Shown: piece by piece, positions 20,686-30,231 of the stretch
Position numbering within the stretch: the stretch's first letter is position 1
Layout: every line of letters starts with the position of its first letter
Assembly (NCBI GenBank): GCA_022562915.1
Contig: JADFOJ010000028.1
Coordinates: 1-37,057, forward strand
Length of the DNA stretch: 37,057 nucleotides
Source of the DNA: Planctomycetota bacterium
GTDB taxonomy: Bacteria > Planctomycetota > Phycisphaerae > Phycisphaerales > SM1A02
Direction: 5' to 3'
Notes under the pieces: model-generated
Databases searched by the model: none
What the model saw: the letters and a program-made list of their open reading frames with translations, nothing else
Told to the model about the DNA's origin: nothing
Made by a program: the position numbers and the translations under genes

Positions 20686-23658
20686 ATGAGCCGGATCACC
20701 AAGCCCACTGCCGCCACCCCGCCGACCACTGTCACCGGCGACATCGAGGACCAGGTCCAGCGGCTCGGCACGGCCTTTCTCAGCGAGGTCCGCCGGCAGC
20801 GTGGGGGCGTTCTCTCCAGGGCCTTCTGGTCACAGAAGCTCATCGACTGGGCGATGAAGGACGAGGCGTTCAAGGTTCAGTTGTTCCGCTTCGTCGACAC
20901 CTTCCCCACCCTCCGGACACCCGAGCAGATCCACGATCACCTGGCGGACTACATGTCGCAACCCGGCGTCACACCGCCGCCGGGGATGGGCCTCGGCATG
21001 AAGGCAGGCGGGCTGCTCAAGGGCGCCTTCGCCAGGACGGTCGCGGGACAGATCACCGGCATGGGGCAGCGGTTCATCGCCGGCACCGACGCGGCCTCGG
21101 CGATGCCGAAGCTCCGGAAGCTGTGGTCGCAGGGGATCGGATTCTCCGTCGACCTGCTCGGCGAGGCATGCCTCAGCAACGCCGAAGCGGGGATCTACCA
21201 GCAGAAATACCTCGACCTGATCACCAACCTGCCGCCGAAGGTCGCCGGCTGGCCGCACACCGAGCGTCTGGAAACCGACCACCTCGGCCCCGTTGCCCGC
21301 ACCAACGTCTCGGTCAAGATCAGCGCCCTCTACGCGCGAACGGACCCGGTCGACTTCGAGGGCACGATCGCCGGGCTCATGGAGGCCCTGCACCCCCTGT
21401 TGACGGCCGCCCGCGAGAACAACGTCTTCATCAATTTCGACATGGAGTTCTTCGAGTACAAGGACCTGACGCTGGAACTGTTCATGCGCTGCTGCGAGGC
21501 CGTCGAGTTCCAGGCGGGCATCGCCCTGCAGGCGTACCTCCGCAGCGGCGACGATGACGCCCGCCGGATCGTCTCGTGGGCGAAACGCACCGGCCGCCAG
21601 GTCACCGTAAGACTGGTCAAGGGGGCCTACTGGGACTTCGAAACCATCCACGCCGAGCAGATGGGCTGGCCGGTGCCGGTCTGGAGCCGCAAGAGCGAGA
21701 CGGACGCCTGCTTCGAGCGCATGACCGACGCCTTCATCGATGCGATTCCCCGTGACACCGGAGAGGGCGGCGTCACGTTGGCCCTGGGCACCCACAATGT
21801 CCGGTCGATCGCGGCCGGGCTGGCCGGGCTGGCCCGTCGCGACTTGCCGGCGGAGGCGATCGAGCTTCAATTCCTGCACGGCATGGCGGACGACATGAAA
21901 GCCGCCGCGGTCGACCGCGGTCTGCGCGTGCGCGAGTACGTTCCCGTGGGCGACATGATCCCGGGGATGGCGTACCTCGTCCGCCGGCTGCTGGAGAACA
22001 CATCCAACGAGTCGTGGCTGCTGGCAAGCGTCATGGAGAACGCCGACGCGGCGGCGCTGCTCGCCTCGCCCCACGCGGCCTCGGGAGAACCCGATCCCGG
22101 CATCGACCGCATCCGGGGCGCCCCGGAGCGCCACCGGCTCAGCCCGGCCGTCACCGGCGTCGGAGATGCGCGGCCGTTCTTCACGGAACCGCTGCGCGAC
22201 TTCGCCGACGCAGGGCAGCGCGAGCGGTTCGCCGCCGCCATCGCCGCGGCCCGCGTGCCCGACGTTGCCGTGGACGCGACCGTCGAGGACGCCGGCAAGG
22301 CGATCGACCGCGCGGCGAGCGCCATGGCGTCGTGGAGGGACACCGACCCCCGGACACGAGCCAATGCGCTGACGGCCGCCGCGGCCATCATGCGCACGCG
22401 CCGTGACGAACTGGCGGGTCTCGAGATCCGCGAGGCGGGCAAGCCCTGGCGCGAGGCCGATGCGGACGTCACCGAATCCATCGACTTCTGCGAGTATTAC
22501 GCCCGCGCCGCCGTCGAGCTGTTCGAGCCCAGGCGGCTCGGCGCCTTTATCGGCGAGCTCGACGAGGTCTTCTACCAGCCGCGGGGAATCACGGTGGTCA
22601 TCAGCCCGTGGAACTTTCCGATGGCCTTGTGCTGCGGCATGACCACGGCGTCGCTCGCCACCGGCAACGCGACGATCGTCAAGCCGTCCCGGCAGACCCC
22701 GGCGATCGCCAGGGCAATGTGCGAGATCCTCTGGGAGGCGGGCGTGCCCCGCGACGTCCTGCAGTTCATTGCGGGCCCGGGCTCGACCGTCGGGGCCGCG
22801 CTGATCCGCGACGACCGCGTCGGCATGGTCGCGTTCACCGGGTCCAAGCAGGTCGGCCTGGGGATCATCGAGTCCGCCGGGACGACGACCCCCGCCCAGA
22901 GGCACGTCAAGAAGGTCATCGCCGAGATGGGCGGCAAGAACGCGATCATCGTGGACGCGTCGGCGGACCTCGACGAGGCGGTCCTCGGCGTGCGGCAGTC
23001 GGCATTCGGGTACTGCGGCCAGAAGTGCTCCGCGTGTAGTCGGGTGATCGTCGTGCAGAGCGCCCACGACCAGTTCCTGAAGAGACTCGTCGAATCCACC
23101 GAGACGCTCGTCATCGGCGATCCGCTGGACCCCGCCACCGACTTCGGCCCGATCATCGACCAGAGCGCCGCCGCCGGCATCCGCGAGTACATCCAGATCG
23201 CCGGGACCGAGGGCACACTGGAGACGACCATAGAGATCCCGGCGGGCCTCGAGCAGAAAGTCGGCAAGCCCTACGTCGCCCCGCACATTTTCTCCGGTAT
23301 CCAGCGGCATCACCGGCTGGCCAACGAGGAGGTCTTCGGCCCTGTCCTGGCGGTGATGCGCGTCAGGGACTTCGACGAGGCGCTCGACGTGGCCAACGCC
23401 ACCGAGTACAAGCTCACCGGCGGCGTGTTCAGCCGCAAGCCCTCGCACCTGGATCGCGCGCGGGCCGAGTTCCGCGTCGGCAACCTGTACCTGAACCGGC
23501 CGTGCACCGGCGCCCTGGTTGCCCGGCAGCCCTTCGGAGGCTTCGGCATGTCCGGCATCGGATCCAAGGCGGGCGGCCGCGACTACCTGCTGCAGTTCGT
23601 CGAGCCCAGGGCCGTCTGCGAGAACACCATGCGGCGCGGCTTCGCGCCGGGGCTGTAG
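20686..23658 (+). CDS. putA: Bifunctional proline dehydrogenase / pyrroline-5-carboxylate dehydrogenase
   Basis: The 990-residue enzyme oxidises proline to glutamate in two steps, passing electrons to FAD/quinone and then NAD+. The proline dehydrogenase barrel covers about 110-460, with VSVKISAL, FINFDMEFFEYKDLTLELF, ALQAYLRSG, VRLVKGAYWD and ELQFLHGM. The aldehyde dehydrogenase covers about 500-980, with ISPWNFPMALCCGMT, the general base E747 in AEMGGKNAIIV and catalytic C781 in GYCGQKCSACSR. No N-terminal ribbon-helix-helix DNA-binding domain is present, so this is a minimalist PutA and not a repressor. Length matches that class (about 1,000). It is divergent from prmC with 59 bases between starts. 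No putP-like symporter is nearby. Confidence 0.96.
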   Translation: MSRITKPTAATPPTTVTGDIEDQVQRLGTAFLSEVRRQRGGVLSRAFWSQKLIDWAMKDEAFKVQLFRFVDTFPTLRTPEQIHDHLADYMSQPGVTPPPGMGLGMKAGGLLKGAFARTVAGQITGMGQRFIAGTDAASAMPKLRKLWSQGIGFSVDLLGEACLSNAEAGIYQQKYLDLITNLPPKVAGWPHTERLETDHLGPVARTNVSVKISALYARTDPVDFEGTIAGLMEALHPLLTAARENNVFINFDMEFFEYKDLTLELFMRCCEAVEFQAGIALQAYLRSGDDDARRIVSWAKRTGRQVTVRLVKGAYWDFETIHAEQMGWPVPVWSRKSETDACFERMTDAFIDAIPRDTGEGGVTLALGTHNVRSIAAGLAGLARRDLPAEAIELQFLHGMADDMKAAAVDRGLRVREYVPVGDMIPGMAYLVRRLLENTSNESWLLASVMENADAAALLASPHAASGEPDPGIDRIRGAPERHRLSPAVTGVGDARPFFTEPLRDFADAGQRERFAAAIAAARVPDVAVDATVEDAGKAIDRAASAMASWRDTDPRTRANALTAAAAIMRTRRDELAGLEIREAGKPWREADADVTESIDFCEYYARAAVELFEPRRLGAFIGELDEVFYQPRGITVVISPWNFPMALCCGMTTASLATGNATIVKPSRQTPAIARAMCEILWEAGVPRDVLQFIAGPGSTVGAALIRDDRVGMVAFTGSKQVGLGIIESAGTTTPAQRHVKKVIAEMGGKNAIIVDASADLDEAVLGVRQSAFGYCGQKCSACSRVIVVQSAHDQFLKRLVESTETLVIGDPLDPATDFGPIIDQSAAAGIREYIQIAGTEGTLETTIEIPAGLEQKVGKPYVAPHIFSGIQRHHRLANEEVFGPVLAVMRVRDFDEALDVANATEYKLTGGVFSRKPSHLDRARAEFRVGNLYLNRPCTGALVARQPFGGFGMSGIGSKAGGRDYLLQFVEPRAVCENTMRRGFAPGL

Positions 23659-23757
23659 CGTGCACCGAGGGTTCCTGGACCGGGCGATAACCTGCCTGGA
23701 CGTTGCTCCCGGGCAAATCTGCGCCGCGCCGTCGGATCGGGCCGAAGGAGTCGAGTC

Positions 23758-24720
23758 ATGGAGGCCGTCGCCACCGCTCCCGCCGCCCCTTGCGCCCGAC
23801 GGACCGGCGCGCTGCCGCGGCTCTGCCCCCTGTGCGGCGGCGGGGAGACGGCCGTCGTCTGCCGGGACGTCCAGGATTACGAGTACGGCGCACCCGGGAC
23901 ATATCAGTGGCTGCGCTGCACCGGCTGCGGGCTGATCCGCCTGGATCCCGTGCCCACGGCAGCAATACTGGACCAGGCGTATCCGCCGCACTACCACGCC
24001 TACACGGCACCCGGTTCGGCGATCACGCGCCGGCTCCTGGCGGGCTCACGCACGCGGGCGGCCCGGAACCTCGCCCGCTCGCTCCCGGACGGCGCGTGCA
24101 TCCTGGACGTCGGCTGCTCGACCGGCCTGCTGCTGGAGGCCGTTCGTCGCGTTGGGCGCTTTCGCCTCTTCGGCGTCGAGTACAAGCCGGACGCTGCCGA
24201 GCAGGCGAGGCGCCGCGGGATCGAGGTCTGGACCGGCGAGTTGGAGAACGCCGACGTCCCGGCGGGCTCGATGGACCTGGTCATCATGCAGCACGTCCTG
24301 GAGCATGTACCCGCTCCGATCGAGACGCTGCGCCGCGTCCGGGCGATCCTGCGGCCCGGCGGCAGGCTGGTCGGGGAACTGCCCAGCTTCGACTCCTGGG
24401 ACGCGCGTCTCTTCGGGCGGTATTGGGGCGGCGGCCACGCCCCGCGGCACCTGTTCCACTTCACGCCTGCCTCGCTGACCGCCGCGCTTCAGCACTGCGG
24501 CTACACCGACGTCAGGATCCGTCCCGCCCTGCACACCGGCCACTGGGCGCTGTCGATCCAGCACCTGCTTCGCCGCGGACGCACCGACACCGCCGGCCTC
24601 GCGTCCGGGCGAAGCCGGTATTACCCGTTCATGCTCCTGCTGACAGTGCCGATAAACACGGTGCAGATGGCACTCAGGAAGACCGGCATCATTCGCTTCG
24701 AGGCCCGGACGCCGGCATGA
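23758..24720 (+). CDS. SAM-dependent methyltransferase with N-terminal zinc ribbon
   Basis: The 320-residue protein starts with a Zn-ribbon (CPLCGG with C23 and C26; CTGCG with C54 and C57), then a class I methyltransferase fold with motif I CILDVGCSTG at about 114-123 and an acidic motif II GVEYKP. MQHVLEHVPAPIETL and LRPGGRLVGELPSF are typical of the Methyltransf_11/23 group often found in cell-surface glycan and lipid loci. AAGGAG at 23745-23750 with a seven-base spacer fixes the start. It shares ATGA with the downstream desaturase, so the two are translationally coupled, suggesting a joint role in lipid or carotenoid-like modification. The substrate is not identifiable. Confidence 0.85.
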   Translation: MEAVATAPAAPCARRTGALPRLCPLCGGGETAVVCRDVQDYEYGAPGTYQWLRCTGCGLIRLDPVPTAAILDQAYPPHYHAYTAPGSAITRRLLAGSRTRAARNLARSLPDGACILDVGCSTGLLLEAVRRVGRFRLFGVEYKPDAAEQARRRGIEVWTGELENADVPAGSMDLVIMQHVLEHVPAPIETLRRVRAILRPGGRLVGELPSFDSWDARLFGRYWGGGHAPRHLFHFTPASLTAALQHCGYTDVRIRPALHTGHWALSIQHLLRRGRTDTAGLASGRSRYYPFMLLLTVPINTVQMALRKTGIIRFEARTPA

Positions 24721-25658
24721 GCGCTCGACGCCCGACGCTCTCCCGGGCGCAGCTCGCCGAGCTGCGCGTCCGCGGCAACCTGCGGCCGGGCCTCCACGTG
24801 GTCGCGGTATTCGCCACGATCGCCGCGGTGCTCGCGCTGTTCGCATGGGCCCCGCACCCGGTGGCGTACATCCCCTGCTGCCTCGTCATCGGGGCGTTGC
24901 AGCACCACCTCTCGATCATCCAGCACGAGGCGGTTCACTTCCTGCTGTTCACGAACCGGCGAGCCAACAACCTGGTCGGCGCCGCGGTGGCGTACCTTAT
25001 CTTCTTCACGATGGAGTACCGGTCGATCCACCTCAAGCACCACCGGTCCCTGGGGCACGACGACGATCCCGACCTCGACAACTATGTCAACTACCCCAAC
25101 GACCGCGGCTACGTCATCCGGGACGCCGTCCGCCACCTGAGCGGCCTCGCCGCCGTGCAGCAGTTCGTGCACCAGGCGACGCGGACCGTCCATGGCCGCC
25201 GCGTTGCGCCGACGAGGACGCTCAAGGTCTTTCGGATTCCGAGGCTCAGTCCCGGTCTGGCCGGGATCGCCGTGACCCAGGCGGCGCTGGTCGGCCTCTT
25301 CATGTGGCTCGGCCGCTGGGAGCATTACGTCCTGCTCTGGATCCTGCCGCTGCTGACCGTGGCCAAGTCGCTCACCCACTTCCGCAACGTCGCGGAGCAC
25401 GCCCAGGTCCGAGACGTGGGCGATCCGGAGTTCTCGCGGCTTCGCACGATCCTGTGCTCACCGCTGGAGGCGTTCTTCTTCGCCCCGATGAACTTCAACT
25501 ACCACGCCGAGCACCACTTCTATATGGGGATCCCCTACCACCAGCTGCCCCGCTGCCACGCGCTGATGGCGGCCCAGCCCGCGTACACCGAAGTGGTCGA
25601 GATCGAACGGGGGTACCTGCGGTTCCTCCTGGGCACCCTCTGTCAGCGCACTCATTGA
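24717..25658 (+). CDS. Membrane fatty-acid desaturase family protein
   Basis: The 313-residue di-iron membrane enzyme has the three histidine boxes: HEAVH at 70-74, HLKHH at 105-109 and HAEHH at 263-267, with hydrophobic segments between (VVAVFATIAAVLALFAW; AAVAYLIFF; a third near 190-225). Such enzymes insert double bonds or hydroxyl groups into acyl or isoprenoid chains using O2. HEAVHFLLFTNRRANNLVG resembles desaturases of the CrtR/DesA-like FA_desaturase family. The ATG overlaps the methyltransferase stop (ATGA at 24717-24720); the frame is open upstream but only as a shadow of the methyltransferase. It is convergent with yifB, with 13 bases between stops. A role with the methyltransferase in tailoring one lipid is inference. 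Confidence 0.88.
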   Translation: MSARRPTLSRAQLAELRVRGNLRPGLHVVAVFATIAAVLALFAWAPHPVAYIPCCLVIGALQHHLSIIQHEAVHFLLFTNRRANNLVGAAVAYLIFFTMEYRSIHLKHHRSLGHDDDPDLDNYVNYPNDRGYVIRDAVRHLSGLAAVQQFVHQATRTVHGRRVAPTRTLKVFRIPRLSPGLAGIAVTQAALVGLFMWLGRWEHYVLLWILPLLTVAKSLTHFRNVAEHAQVRDVGDPEFSRLRTILCSPLEAFFFAPMNFNYHAEHHFYMGIPYHQLPRCHALMAAQPAYTEVVEIERGYLRFLLGTLCQRTH

Positions 25659-25671
25659 CCTCGCCGGACCA

Positions 25672-27201
25672 TCATCGCACGCGATCGAGCAGCCGGTACT
25701 GGATCGCCTCGGCGACGTGGTGGCTCTGAACATGCTCGGAACCTTCCAGGTCAGCGATGGTCCGGGAGACCCGGCGGATCTTGTCGTAGCCGCGGGCACT
25801 GAGGCCAAGCTCCCCCATCGCCTGGCCGAGCAGGAGGCTCGCCGGCTCGTCCATCGCGGCGAACCGGTCGAGTTGCCGGCCCGACAGCTCTGCGTTGAGG
25901 AGCCTTGGTCCCTGCCGCTCGGTCTGCCGGCCGCGAGCCTCGCTCACCTGCGCCCGCATCGCGTCGGTGCCGGTGCCGCAGCGGGTCCCCTTGAGCGTGC
26001 GATACGGCACCGCCGGCACTTCCACGTGAATGTCGATGCGATCCACCAGCGGACCGGAGAGCTTCGCCAGGTAGCGGTCCATCGCCTGGCGGCTCACGTC
26101 GTCGTCGATCGTGCCGCCGCGCGGCGTCGGGTTCATCGCGGCCACGAGCATGAACTTCGCGGGGAACTTCACGGAGCCGTGCACGCGCGCGATGGTGACG
26201 CACCCGTCCTCCAGCGGCTGGCGCAACGTCTCCAGGACATTGCGGGCGAACTCCGGCAGCTCGTCGAGAAAAAGTACACCGCGATGGGCAAGGGTCACGT
26301 CACCGGGCCGGGGGACGGTTCCGCCACCGACGATCGCCGCCGCCGAGGCGGTGTGGTGCGGCGCGCGGACCGGCCGAAGCGCCTTGAGTGGCCGCCGCCG
26401 CGCCAACCGGCCGACGCTGGAGTAGATCCGCGTGACCTCGACGGCTTCGGCCCGGCTCAGCGGGGGTAATACGCCCGGCAACGCCCTGGCCATCATGGTC
26501 TTGCCCGTTCCCGCCGGGCCGATCATGAGCAGATTGTGCGCTCCCGCGGCGGCGATCGTGATGGCCCGCTTGGCGGTCTCCTGCCCGCGAACGTCGGCGA
26601 AGTCGATCTCCGGGCGGGCGTCGGCGATGACCGATTCCATGTCCACCCACGGGTGCGGCTCGATCGACCCGGCGCCGTTGAACATCGCCACGACGTCGCG
26701 CAGGCACGTCGCCCCGTGCACGTCGATCCCGTCCACGATGGCCGCCTCGGCGGCGTTGGCCGACGGGACGATCACACCTCGCTTGCCGAGCGTGGCGGCG
26801 AGCTGGCCCAGGCTCACGGCACCGCGGATGGACCTCACCCGGCCGTCCAGCGCGACCTCCCCGGCCACCAGGTACTCGTCCACTCCCGGCACGCTGTTGC
26901 CCGCCGGCGGATGGATCGTCCCCGACGCCTGGAGGATCGCCAGCGCGATCGGCAGGTCGTACACGGGCCCTTCCTTGCGTATCGTCGCCGGCGCCAGGTT
27001 AATCGTCGCGTGGCTCCGCGGAACGCGGAACCCGCTGTTGAGTATCGCCGCGCGCACCCGCTGGATCGATTCCCGCACCGCGGCGTCCGGCAGCCCGACG
27101 ATCCTCGTGCTGGGCATCTCCGACGGGGTGAGGTCCGCCTCGATCTCACACGGGACGGCATCGATACCCTGCAGCACGAAGCTGTGGACACGACTGATCA
27201 C
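25672..27201 (-). CDS. YifB/ComM family Mg-chelatase-like AAA+ ATPase
   Basis: The 509-residue protein has the ComM/YifB layout: an N-terminal Lon-protease-like fold domain (residues 1-170, with LPDAAVRESIQRVRAAILNSGF and INLAPA), a Walker A GPAGTGKT at 228-235, LFLDELPEF as Walker B, and the C-terminal Mg_chelatase_C helical bundle with LSARGYDKIRRVSRTIADLEG. ComM is a hexameric helicase promoting branch migration in natural transformation; wide distribution suggests general recombination roles. The GTG at 27201 matches the family start (M/V-ISRVHSFVLQGID) and lies six bases after TACCAT on the minus strand. It follows the lipoprotein gene after 50 bases. No competence genes are nearby. Confidence 0.93.
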   Translation of the reverse strand: MISRVHSFVLQGIDAVPCEIEADLTPSEMPSTRIVGLPDAAVRESIQRVRAAILNSGFRVPRSHATINLAPATIRKEGPVYDLPIALAILQASGTIHPPAGNSVPGVDEYLVAGEVALDGRVRSIRGAVSLGQLAATLGKRGVIVPSANAAEAAIVDGIDVHGATCLRDVVAMFNGAGSIEPHPWVDMESVIADARPEIDFADVRGQETAKRAITIAAAGAHNLLMIGPAGTGKTMMARALPGVLPPLSRAEAVEVTRIYSSVGRLARRRPLKALRPVRAPHHTASAAAIVGGGTVPRPGDVTLAHRGVLFLDELPEFARNVLETLRQPLEDGCVTIARVHGSVKFPAKFMLVAAMNPTPRGGTIDDDVSRQAMDRYLAKLSGPLVDRIDIHVEVPAVPYRTLKGTRCGTGTDAMRAQVSEARGRQTERQGPRLLNAELSGRQLDRFAAMDEPASLLLGQAMGELGLSARGYDKIRRVSRTIADLEGSEHVQSHHVAEAIQYRLLDRVR

Positions 27202-27207
27202 CGGCCG

Positions 27208-27246
27208 ATGGTACAGGTGGCGCGAACGGCAACTGCGGTTCCGCAG
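27208..27246 (-). promoter_or_regulatory. Putative yifB -10 element and upstream palindrome
   Basis: Minus-strand TACCAT (27213 to 27208) is followed by CGGCCG and the GTG start at 27201. Just upstream, CTGCGGTTCCGCAG (27233-27246) is a perfect palindrome close to the end of the lipoprotein gene; it could be an operator or a weak transcription terminator. Confidence 0.4.
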
Positions 27247-27251
27247 TAAGG

Positions 27252-27767
27252 TCACTCGTCCCAGGACGGCTGATCGGTCGGTACCTCGGTCACCAGTTCC
27301 GGCCTCGGCGTCTCGACGACCAGGTGGTACGCGAATCGACCCGCGTCCAGTTCGCGCTGCGGGATGAGCGCGATCTCGCCCCGGAAGCTCTGGAACTCGA
27401 GCTTGGCGCCACGGCCGCTGGCGACGATGTGCATCGGGTCGCGGGTCAGCAACTCCAGCCAGAACTGCCGGCCGGTGGGCATCCAGGTCGGTGTCACGGT
27501 CTCCACCTGGATGTGCACGAGACCGGCGTCGGGTCGATACACGGCGGTGTCGCCCGGCTCCACCTGGAGGGAGGCCTGGCGGTAGAGATCCTTCGTCTCT
27601 TTCGACGCGTCCCCCGCCTCGGCGACGTAAAACGACACGTTCAGCCAGGTGTCCGAGACGTTGGTGAACCTGAGACCGGACTGCAGGCAGCCGGTCAGAA
27701 CGCCCGCAGTCACGACGAACGCCGGCACGAAGACGATTCGCTGGACCCACGGCCGTCTCACGAACAC
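27252..27767 (-). CDS. Predicted lipoprotein of unknown function
   Basis: The 171-residue protein begins with a basic N-terminus (VRRPWVQR), a hydrophobic stretch VFVPAFVVTAGVLTGC and a lipobox LTGC whose Cys, near residue 27, would be lipidated by signal peptidase II processing. The mature part (LRFTNVSDTWLNVSFYV onward) is mostly beta-like with no recognised domain. The GTG start at 27767 has GGAGGGG at good distance. It is upstream of yifB on the same strand but probably not functionally tied to it. I do not recognise the family. Confidence 0.75.
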   Translation of the reverse strand: MFVRRPWVQRIVFVPAFVVTAGVLTGCLQSGLRFTNVSDTWLNVSFYVAEAGDASKETKDLYRQASLQVEPGDTAVYRPDAGLVHIQVETVTPTWMPTGRQFWLELLTRDPMHIVASGRGAKLEFQSFRGEIALIPQRELDAGRFAYHLVVETPRPELVTEVPTDQPSWDE

Positions 27768-27922
27768 GCCCTACCCCTCCGTTGTGCCACAGCGCCGGTG
27801 ATTCTTCAGCGTCGGATTACCGGTCGCGACGAAGGTCGAACCGGCGTGCCCACAACGGGAGTGATCGTCACGCACGTCGCTCGTCTTGAGCAGAATCGTC
27901 CCGCGCGGCCGCCGGGGGCAGG

Positions 27923-30127
27923 TCACGCCGCAGCCGGCCACCTTCGTTTCGCAACGAGCATGGCCCGGGCCTCATCGGGCTCCACCGGTTCGGAGAAGTA
28001 GAACCCCTGTGCGAAGTCGCAGCCCAGTGCCCTGACCTGCACCAACTGCTCCTCGGATTCCACGCCCTCGACCGTGACGCGCATCCGGAGGGTCCGTGCC
28101 AGCGCCACCACCGTATGGACAACGTCCGCATAGTCGGTATTGGCGCTCAGCGAGTTCATGAACGCGCGGTCGATCTTCAGGACGTCGATCGGGAGCCGGT
28201 GCAGATAGCTCAGCGACGAGTAGCCGGTGCCGAAGTCGTCCATGTGGATTTCGGTACCCAGCGCCCGCAACTGGCCGAGCACGTCCGCGACCTCATCGGG
28301 CTTCTCCATGATCACGCTCTCGGTGATCTCCAGCTTGAGATCGGCAGCCTTGATCCCGGTCTCTCGGAGCACCTGCCGGATCTCCTTCACGAACGTCGGA
28401 TGCGCCAGTTGATGCTGCGAGACGTTGACGGCAATCGACAGGTGGCGACCATCGGCCAGCTCACCCTGCCACGAGTTCAGCTGCCGGCACGCCTGCCGAA
28501 GCACCCACCGCCCCAGTTCCACGATGACACCGGTCTCCTCCGCCTCCGGGATGAATTCCACCGGAGAAACGGGTCCGCGATCGGGATCATCCCAACGGGT
28601 CAGCGCCTCGAATCCGCAGATCCGTCCGGTCTCGAGACTCACGATAGGCTGGTAGACCACGCTGAAGTGCCCCAGATCGAGGGCGCGACGGAGCGCGGCG
28701 GCACGGTCGTCGCGGGCCGAGACCTCGTCGCTCATGCCCGGCCGGAACACGACCAGCCGGCCCTTGCCGCCGGCCTTGGCGAAGTGCATCGCGGCATCGG
28801 CGTTGCGCATCAGTTCCTCGGCCGTCTCGGCGCCGTCCTCGGCCAGCGCGATGCCCACGCTCGCCGAGACGTTCAGGGTATTGCCCTGGAGATGGAAGGG
28901 TTCCGCCAGCGCCTCTTCGAGGCGCTGGGCCACAGCGCCGGCGTCGTCGCGCGTGGCCAGGCCGTCGAGCAGGACCGCGAAATCGTCTCCGCCGATCCGA
29001 GCCAGCGACGCGGACTCGACGTCGATCACCATGGCCAGTTCCTCCAGCCAACTCCGGAACCGGTCGGCGACGGCGATGACCAGTTGATCCCCGATCAAGC
29101 GACCCAGGCTGTCGTTGACCTCCGAGAACCGGTCGACGTCGACGACCAGCAGTGCGAACCGGCAGCCGTCCCGGCCACGGGCCCGCGCAAAGCACTGGCC
29201 GATCCGATCCATCAGCAGGTCGCGACTGCACAGGCCGGTGAGCCGGTCGCGCAGCGCCGAGTAGCGCAGCTCCTGCTCGGCCCGACGACGAACCCTCACC
29301 TCGGTCTCCAGGAGCTCCTTCTGCCGCACGACCTGCGCGGTGCGGGTCCGGACGTTGGTCTTGAGCGTTTCCGCAAATGAAGACAGCATGCCCGCAAGGG
29401 TCGTCAATTCCTCCGTGTGGCCGGCTTCGAGCAGCGGCGAGATCGTCTTGCCCGTCATGATCTGTCGAGCGGTGTCGGCGAGGTTCTGCATCGGGTCGAT
29501 GAGGTGCCGCGTCGTCCAGTGGCGAACGCGCTCGATGAGGGCGAGGTAGGCGAAGCAGATGGCGCCGATCAGGAGCATGATTACGCGCCGACGCCGCGCG
29601 ACGCTGCGGCCCTGGTGAGACACCGCGGCGACCGCGCTGAGTTCGACCTCCGCCAACGCACTGACGTACTGCGCCGCGCTGCGGCGGAAGACCTCCAGGT
29701 CGTCCGGGTGCTGGACGCCCACGCTGCGCCCGTTGGCCAGGTCGCGGCAGCGGTCCAGTGCCAGCCGGGCGTTCAGGAGCGTCTGCGGATCGAAGAGCAC
29801 ATCGGCGCGGCGCAGGTCCGTCAGGGTCGCCATCGACTGTGTGATGACCCGGTCCGCGACGCCGAAGCTCTCGGTGCCGGACCGTGGCGTGATCCCGGCG
29901 GCCGTATCCAGAAGCGCGCCGCCCTCGGCGACGAGTTGCTCCACCTGGCGATGCTGGTCGACTGCCCGGCCGTACACCAGGGCGGCGTCCTCCAGCCCCC
30001 CCATCAGAACGCCCACGGCCGCGGCCAGGCTGATCGCCCCCACGACGGCAACGAAGAGAATAATCGAGAGATGATGCTGGATGCGCACGCTGAGCCCCGG
30101 GTCGAGATACCCGGTATTGATCGGCAT
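27923..30127 (-). CDS. Membrane-bound GGDEF-EAL cyclic-di-GMP signalling protein
   Basis: The 734-residue protein has an N-terminal span (LSIILFVAVVGAISLAAAVGVLM), a periplasmic helical sensor of about 130 residues, a second span (VIMLLIGAICFAYLALI), a HAMP-like linker (LIDPMQNLADTARQIMTGK), a GGDEF domain and an EAL domain. The cyclase signature is GGDDF at 379-383 in place of GGDEF, and no RxxD inhibitory site stands five residues upstream. The EAL domain keeps E507-A-L, the NVS motif, DDFGTGYSSL and the late E of VEGVES, so it should be a competent c-di-GMP phosphodiesterase. The ATG at 30127 is used; a GTG at 30169 is in frame. It is divergent from the TauE-like gene. Confidence 0.92.
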   Translation of the reverse strand: MPINTGYLDPGLSVRIQHHLSIILFVAVVGAISLAAAVGVLMGGLEDAALVYGRAVDQHRQVEQLVAEGGALLDTAAGITPRSGTESFGVADRVITQSMATLTDLRRADVLFDPQTLLNARLALDRCRDLANGRSVGVQHPDDLEVFRRSAAQYVSALAEVELSAVAAVSHQGRSVARRRRVIMLLIGAICFAYLALIERVRHWTTRHLIDPMQNLADTARQIMTGKTISPLLEAGHTEELTTLAGMLSSFAETLKTNVRTRTAQVVRQKELLETEVRVRRRAEQELRYSALRDRLTGLCSRDLLMDRIGQCFARARGRDGCRFALLVVDVDRFSEVNDSLGRLIGDQLVIAVADRFRSWLEELAMVIDVESASLARIGGDDFAVLLDGLATRDDAGAVAQRLEEALAEPFHLQGNTLNVSASVGIALAEDGAETAEELMRNADAAMHFAKAGGKGRLVVFRPGMSDEVSARDDRAAALRRALDLGHFSVVYQPIVSLETGRICGFEALTRWDDPDRGPVSPVEFIPEAEETGVIVELGRWVLRQACRQLNSWQGELADGRHLSIAVNVSQHQLAHPTFVKEIRQVLRETGIKAADLKLEITESVIMEKPDEVADVLGQLRALGTEIHMDDFGTGYSSLSYLHRLPIDVLKIDRAFMNSLSANTDYADVVHTVVALARTLRMRVTVEGVESEEQLVQVRALGCDFAQGFYFSEPVEPDEARAMLVAKRRWPAAA

Positions 30128-30218
30128 TCGGGCCCATGGACTTCTGGGCGACGGTGACAGGCGGTCCACGGTCCGATTCCGATAAGCACAACCGGTCTAC
30201 GCGTTCGGCGGTGAGCAC

Positions 30219-30224
30219 TACACT
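30219..30224 (+). promoter_or_regulatory. Putative -10 element for the TauE-like gene
   Basis: TACACT is followed by CTGGACC and then GTG at 30232, the same 7-base layout as the RNase HII-like gene. A leaderless transcript is inferred. Confidence 0.45.
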
Positions 30225-30231
30225 CTGGACC

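Noticed and set aside
20830..23997. Very long open frame on the minus strand opposite putA (over 1,000 codons)
   Set aside because: It lies fully antisense to putA, which has all catalytic motifs. The antisense product is rich in Arg, Gly, Asp and His with no domain, a usual effect of high-GC third positions.
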